From the NCBI RefSeq assembly GCF_006540085.1, contig NZ_BJOG01000002.1:186001-250000 (forward strand): a stretch of DNA of 64,000 nt, read 5' to 3'. Under the pieces are notes generated by a model. That model was given only the letters and a program-made list of their open reading frames with translations. It made no database searches and was not told the DNA's origin. The position numbers and the translations under genes are program-made. The stretch comes from Microbacterium oxydans. Lineage in GTDB: Bacteria > Actinomycetota > Actinomycetes > Actinomycetales > Microbacteriaceae. Shown here in pieces: positions 60,528-64,000 of this stretch (its first letter is position 1; the number at the start of each line of letters is the position of its first letter).

Positions 60528-62251
60528 CCGCCATGACGGAGAACATCGACATGCGCGAGAACGACATCCTGCTGGACGTGCAGAACCTCTCGGTGCAGTA
60601 CGCCTCGCCGGGGACGACGCCGGTCACCGCGGTCGAGGACGTCTCGTTCTCCCTCCGCCGTGGGGAGTTCGTCGGACTGGTCGGCGAATCCGGCTCAGGG
60701 AAGTCCACGCTCGGCTTCGCCCTCACGCGACTGCAGAAGCCGCCGGCACGGATCAGCGCAGGACGCATCCTGTTCGGAGGACGTGACATCCGGGAGCTCG
60801 ACGCCGAGGAGCTGCGCCGTCAGCGTCAGGGCGGGTTCGCGATGGTGCTGCAGTCGGGCATGAACGCGCTCAACCCGGTGCGCACGATCGGCAACCACTT
60901 CCGCGACATCTTCGCTGCGCACGGCCACGTGCCGAAGGACGCGCGCGAGGCGAGGGCTCAGGAGCTCGTGGGCAAGGTGGGCCTCGATCCCTCGGTGCTC
61001 GCACGCTTCCCCGGCGAGCTCTCCGGCGGCATGCGCCAGCGCGCCTCGATCGCCCTCGCCCTGTCGCTCGAACCGCAGCTGATGGTGTTCGACGAGCCCA
61101 CCACCGCGCTCGACGTGCTGGTGCAGCATGCCGTGATGGACACGATCAAGGACCTGCAGCGGGCCGAGGGCTTCACCGCGATCCTGATCAGCCACGATCT
61201 CGGCATCGTGCTGGAGGCGACGGACCGGGTGATGGTGATGCACGAGGGACACATCGTCGAGGACGCCAGGAGCATCGACATCCTGGAACGCCCGAAGGAC
61301 GAGTACACGCGGATGCTGCTGAGCCACTACGCCGACCCCCGGGCCGAGAAGATCGAGATCCCCGGATTCCTCGACGCGGGCACCCGGCGTCGTGAGGGAC
61401 GTTCGCGCACCGACGTCACCGAGACCCTGCCGACCGTGTCGTCGCGCGACACCCGTCGGGCGGATGCGGCGATCGTGGTCGAGGGCGTCTCGAAGCACTA
61501 CCCGGCACCGCGTCGCGGACAGAGCGCCGTCACCGCGGTCGACGACGTGTCGTTCCGGCTGGAACCGGGGGAGTCCCTCGCCCTGGTCGGCGCATCGGGT
61601 TCGGGCAAGTCGACCATCGCCAAGATGCTCACCGGCGTCGAGAAGCCCACCTCCGGCACCGTCCGCTTCGGGGACACCGACGTGGCGACGCTCAAGCGCC
61701 GCGGTCTGCGCGATCTGCGCAAGGACGTGCAGATGGTGTTCCAGGATCCGTACGCGGCGCTCAACCCGCTGCACACGGTCGAGTACGCCCTGACCCGGCC
61801 GGTCGTGAACTACACGAAGCTGCGCGGTCCGGAGGCCAGAGCCCGGGTGTTCGAGCTGCTCGAGACCGTCGGCCTGACTCCCGTCGAGCAGTTCGCGGCC
61901 AAGCTGCCGCACCAGCTCTCCGGAGGACAGCGACAGCGCGTGGTGATCGCCAGGGCGCTCGCGAGCGACCCGCAGGTGCTGATCGCCGACGAACCGGTCT
62001 CGATGCTCGACGTATCGCTCCGCGCCGGAGTGCTGGCGCTGCTGGAGGACCTGCGCGAGCGGTGGGGCATCAGCATGCTCTACATCACGCACGACCTGCT
62101 GAGCGCGCGTCTCGTCACCGAGAACATCCTCGTGCTCAACAGCGGCCGAGTGGTCGAACGCGGTGAGACCTCGCAGGTGCTGCAGCATCCGGAGGACCCG
62201 TACACGGTCGAACTGCTCGACGCCGTGCCGAACCCCGCCCGCGCCCGCTGA
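60524..62251 (+). CDS. Fused double ABC ATPase (DppD-DppF-like), 575 aa
   Basis: Two ATPase domains in one chain. The first has [15 protein letters not shown] and [14 protein letters not shown] with DEPTTALD; the second (from about residue 312) has GASGSGKSTIAKMLT and [14 protein letters not shown] with DEPVSMLD. It energises the two permeases upstream. The ATG overlaps the second permease's stop. Confidence 0.93.
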   Translation: MTAMTENIDMRENDILLDVQNLSVQYASPGTTPVTAVEDVSFSLRRGEFVGLVGESGSGKSTLGFALTRLQKPPARISAGRILFGGRDIRELDAEELRRQRQGGFAMVLQSGMNALNPVRTIGNHFRDIFAAHGHVPKDAREARAQELVGKVGLDPSVLARFPGELSGGMRQRASIALALSLEPQLMVFDEPTTALDVLVQHAVMDTIKDLQRAEGFTAILISHDLGIVLEATDRVMVMHEGHIVEDARSIDILERPKDEYTRMLLSHYADPRAEKIEIPGFLDAGTRRREGRSRTDVTETLPTVSSRDTRRADAAIVVEGVSKHYPAPRRGQSAVTAVDDVSFRLEPGESLALVGASGSGKSTIAKMLTGVEKPTSGTVRFGDTDVATLKRRGLRDLRKDVQMVFQDPYAALNPLHTVEYALTRPVVNYTKLRGPEARARVFELLETVGLTPVEQFAAKLPHQLSGGQRQRVVIARALASDPQVLIADEPVSMLDVSLRAGVLALLEDLRERWGISMLYITHDLLSARLVTENILVLNSGRVVERGETSQVLQHPEDPYTVELLDAVPNPARAR

Positions 62252-62292
62252 CGCGCGGACGACGCCTGCAAGAAAGAGAGAGGAGCGCATCC

Positions 62293-63462
62293 GTGCTCAC
62301 ATTCCCCGACGGCTTCCTCTGGGGTGCCGCGACAGCGGCCCACCAGGTGGAGGGCAACAACACCACGAGCAACTGGTGGGCGATGGAACATGCGCCCGGC
62401 TCGCCCATGGTGGAGCCCTCCGGTGACGCTGCCGACCACTTCCACCGCTACCCGGAGGACATGCGGCTGCTCGCCGAGGCGGGGCTGAACTCCTATCGCT
62501 TCTCGGTCGAGTGGGCGCGGATCGAGCCGGAGCGCGGGTTCATCTCGCGGGCGATGCTCGACCACTACCGCCGCATGATCGACACGGCGCGTGAGAACGG
62601 ACTGGACCCCACCGTCACGCTCATGCACTTCACGGTGCCGCAGTGGTTCCAGAAGGACGGCTTCTGGCGCGCGGACGACGCGGTGGATCTGTTCTCCCGC
62701 TACGTCGAGACCGTGCTGCCGATCCTCGACGGCGTCGACTACGTGTGCACGATCAACGAGCCGAACATCGCCGCGATGCTGGCCGGGGGAGAGGACGCCG
62801 CGAACCTCGTCGCCTACGGCCTCCCGAACCCCGACCTCGCCGTGGCCGACACCCTGCTGGACGCGCACCACCGCGCGTCCGAGATCCTGCACTCGGTGCC
62901 GGGAGTCAAAGCCGGATGGACGATCGCCACACAGGCGTTCCACTCCACAGGTGAGCCCGGAGCCGACGAGATGCTCGCCACCTACGGCGATCCGCGCGAC
63001 CACTGGTACCTGGAGCAGTCGGCCGGAGACGACTTCGTCGGCGTGCAGGCATACACCCGCACCTTCATCGGCCCGGAAGGTCCGCGTCCGGTGTCGGACG
63101 ACGTCGAGACGACGCTCACAGGCTGGGAGTTCTTCCCCGATGCGCTCGAACTGGGCGTGCGCAGCGCGTGGGAGCGCAGCGGTGGGGTACCGATCCTCGT
63201 GACGGAGAACGGCATCGCGACCGCCGACGACACCCGACGCGTCGCCTACACGCAGGGAGCGCTGGAAGGCCTGCACCGCGCGATCGCCGACGGCATCGAC
63301 GTGCGCGCCTACCAGCACTGGAGCGCGCTGGACAACTACGAGTGGGCCAGCGGCTTCCGGCCCACGTTCGGGCTGATCGGCTTCGATCACGAGACCTTCG
63401 AGCGCTCGCCGAAGCCGTCGCTGGCCTGGCTCGGAGAAGTCGCCCGCCGCAACGGTCTCTGA
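62293..63462 (+). CDS. Glycoside hydrolase family 1 beta-glycosidase, 389 aa
   Basis: FPDGFLWGAATAAHQVEGN opens the GH1 barrel. The acid/base Glu is in CTINEPNIAAML and the nucleophile Glu in ILVTENGIATADDT; YQHWSALDNYEWASGF and FGLIGFD close it. There is no signal peptide, so it cuts imported beta-glycosides in the cytoplasm. At 389 residues it is about 50 shorter than usual GH1 enzymes. A GTG start with GAGAGGAG upstream. It ends the LacI-controlled operon. Confidence 0.94.
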   Translation: MLTFPDGFLWGAATAAHQVEGNNTTSNWWAMEHAPGSPMVEPSGDAADHFHRYPEDMRLLAEAGLNSYRFSVEWARIEPERGFISRAMLDHYRRMIDTARENGLDPTVTLMHFTVPQWFQKDGFWRADDAVDLFSRYVETVLPILDGVDYVCTINEPNIAAMLAGGEDAANLVAYGLPNPDLAVADTLLDAHHRASEILHSVPGVKAGWTIATQAFHSTGEPGADEMLATYGDPRDHWYLEQSAGDDFVGVQAYTRTFIGPEGPRPVSDDVETTLTGWEFFPDALELGVRSAWERSGGVPILVTENGIATADDTRRVAYTQGALEGLHRAIADGIDVRAYQHWSALDNYEWASGFRPTFGLIGFDHETFERSPKPSLAWLGEVARRNGL

Positions 63463-63476
63463 GAGCGCACAGCTGA

Positions 63477-63513
63477 CCCCGCCGCGGATGCGCCCCCGGC
63501 ATCCGCGGCGGGG
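63477..63513. terminator. Terminator after the GH1 operon
   Basis: CCCCGCCGCGGATGC pairs with GCATCCGCGGCGGGG (15-bp perfect stem, 7-base loop). It ends two bases before the -10 box of the next gene. Confidence 0.88.
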
Positions 63514-63526
63514 TTACCCTCGGGTC

Positions 63527-64000
63527 ATGACGAACGCGAAGCACGCGACACGGGGCGAAGAGACACGGTCAGACACCCTCCGGTCGGCCGCGGCAGGCTT
63601 GAGCGCGTCGTTCCTCGCCGTCGGGCTGGCAGAGCTCGTCGCCGCTGTGGTCGAGCCGAGTGCGAGCCCGTTCGCGGTGATCGGGAGCGGACTCATCGAC
63701 CTCGCACCGAGCTGGGCGAAGGACACCGCGATCGCGCTGTTCGGCACCGGCGACAAGGTGGCGCTGATCGTGGGCATCGCCCTGGTGCTCGTGGTCGTCG
63801 CCGCGCTCGCCGGCATCCTGGAGCGGCGACGGTCCGGTATCGGAGCGGTCATCCTCGGCGCACTCGGTGTGCTCGCGGTCGTGGCCGCGATGATCCGTCC
63901 GGGCGCTGGACCGTTCGCCTGGCTCCCGGGTCTCGTCGCCGGACTCGTCGCGGTGATAGTGCTGCGTCTCCTCGTCGCTCGACTGCGTCCGGTCGCGGGC
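63527..64000 (+). CDS. Probable membrane-anchored molybdopterin oxidoreductase, N-terminal part (cut by window edge)
   Basis: Only the first 158 codons are visible. They form four membrane helices (about residues 20-45, 70-92, 97-115 and 122-150) with the stretch ASPFAVIGSGLIDLAP and ALFGTGDKVALI that I know from the N-terminus of actinobacterial sulfite-oxidase-like molybdopterin enzymes. The catalytic part lies beyond the window, so the call rests on the anchor alone. TACCCT lies six bases before the ATG. Confidence 0.65.
   Translation, partial: MTNAKHATRGEETRSDTLRSAAAGLSASFLAVGLAELVAAVVEPSASPFAVIGSGLIDLAPSWAKDTAIALFGTGDKVALIVGIALVLVVVAALAGILERRRSGIGAVILGALGVLAVVAAMIRPGAGPFAWLPGLVAGLVAVIVLRLLVARLRPVAG

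Overview
The window is a high-GC actinobacterial chromosome segment. Its class Ib ribonucleotide reductase operon, long HrpA-type helicase, PMT-type mannosyltransferase next to rsmI and overall protein character fit Microbacteriaceae, most likely Microbacterium; this is inferred from protein character, not from a search. No rRNA, tRNA or CRISPR array was seen. Start sites follow two patterns: Shine-Dalgarno starts inside operons, and about twenty first genes whose ATG/GTG lies 6-8 bases after a TANNNT-type -10 box (putative leaderless transcripts).

Layout. 1-1.6 kb: MFS transporter and PfkB sugar kinase (kinase cut by the edge). 1.6-5.9 kb: nrdHIEF behind a pair of NrdR boxes, closed by a strong terminator. 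5.9-9.97 kb: an accessory island with a tyrosine integrase broken by one in-frame TAG, an ImmA/IrrE peptidase and two unknown proteins in an overlapping operon, a Tat-exported M15 peptidase, an IS30 transposase scrap and the 3' stump of a serine hydrolase. 10-24 kb: household and accessory genes, including an XRE/ImmA/acetyltransferase switch with a perfect inverted-repeat operator, and sugar isomerase plus Gfo/Idh dehydrogenase opposite a TetR regulator.

24-33 kb: a flavin monooxygenase followed by a tightly overlapped operon of peptide-type ABC transporter (lipoprotein, two permeases, fused double ATPase), a second luciferase-like monooxygenase, a cysteine-less CMD/AhpD-fold protein and a canonical AhpD protein. 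It looks like an uptake and oxidation pathway for an unknown small molecule and is the best candidate here for an undescribed system. 33-48.8 kb: quinone reductase, HrpA, an acyltransferase-like membrane protein, a large secreted propeller/LamG/PKD protein, SDR/TetR with twin operators, two oxidoreductases and a thioredoxin-domain protein.

49-52 kb: aminotransferase, amino acid permease and Lrp regulator, co-transcribed. 52-53.3 kb: a Cmx-like chloramphenicol exporter behind a structured leader with a 21-codon upstream ORF; its 3' end overlaps the PMT gene tail to tail. 54.9-63.5 kb: rsmI and a LacI regulator, then an oligosaccharide ABC operon (lipoprotein, two permeases, double ATPase, GH1 glycosidase) with a LacI operator over its -10 box. 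The right edge cuts a probable membrane-anchored molybdopterin oxidoreductase. Three unrelated genes carry 18-bp in-frame tandem repeats.
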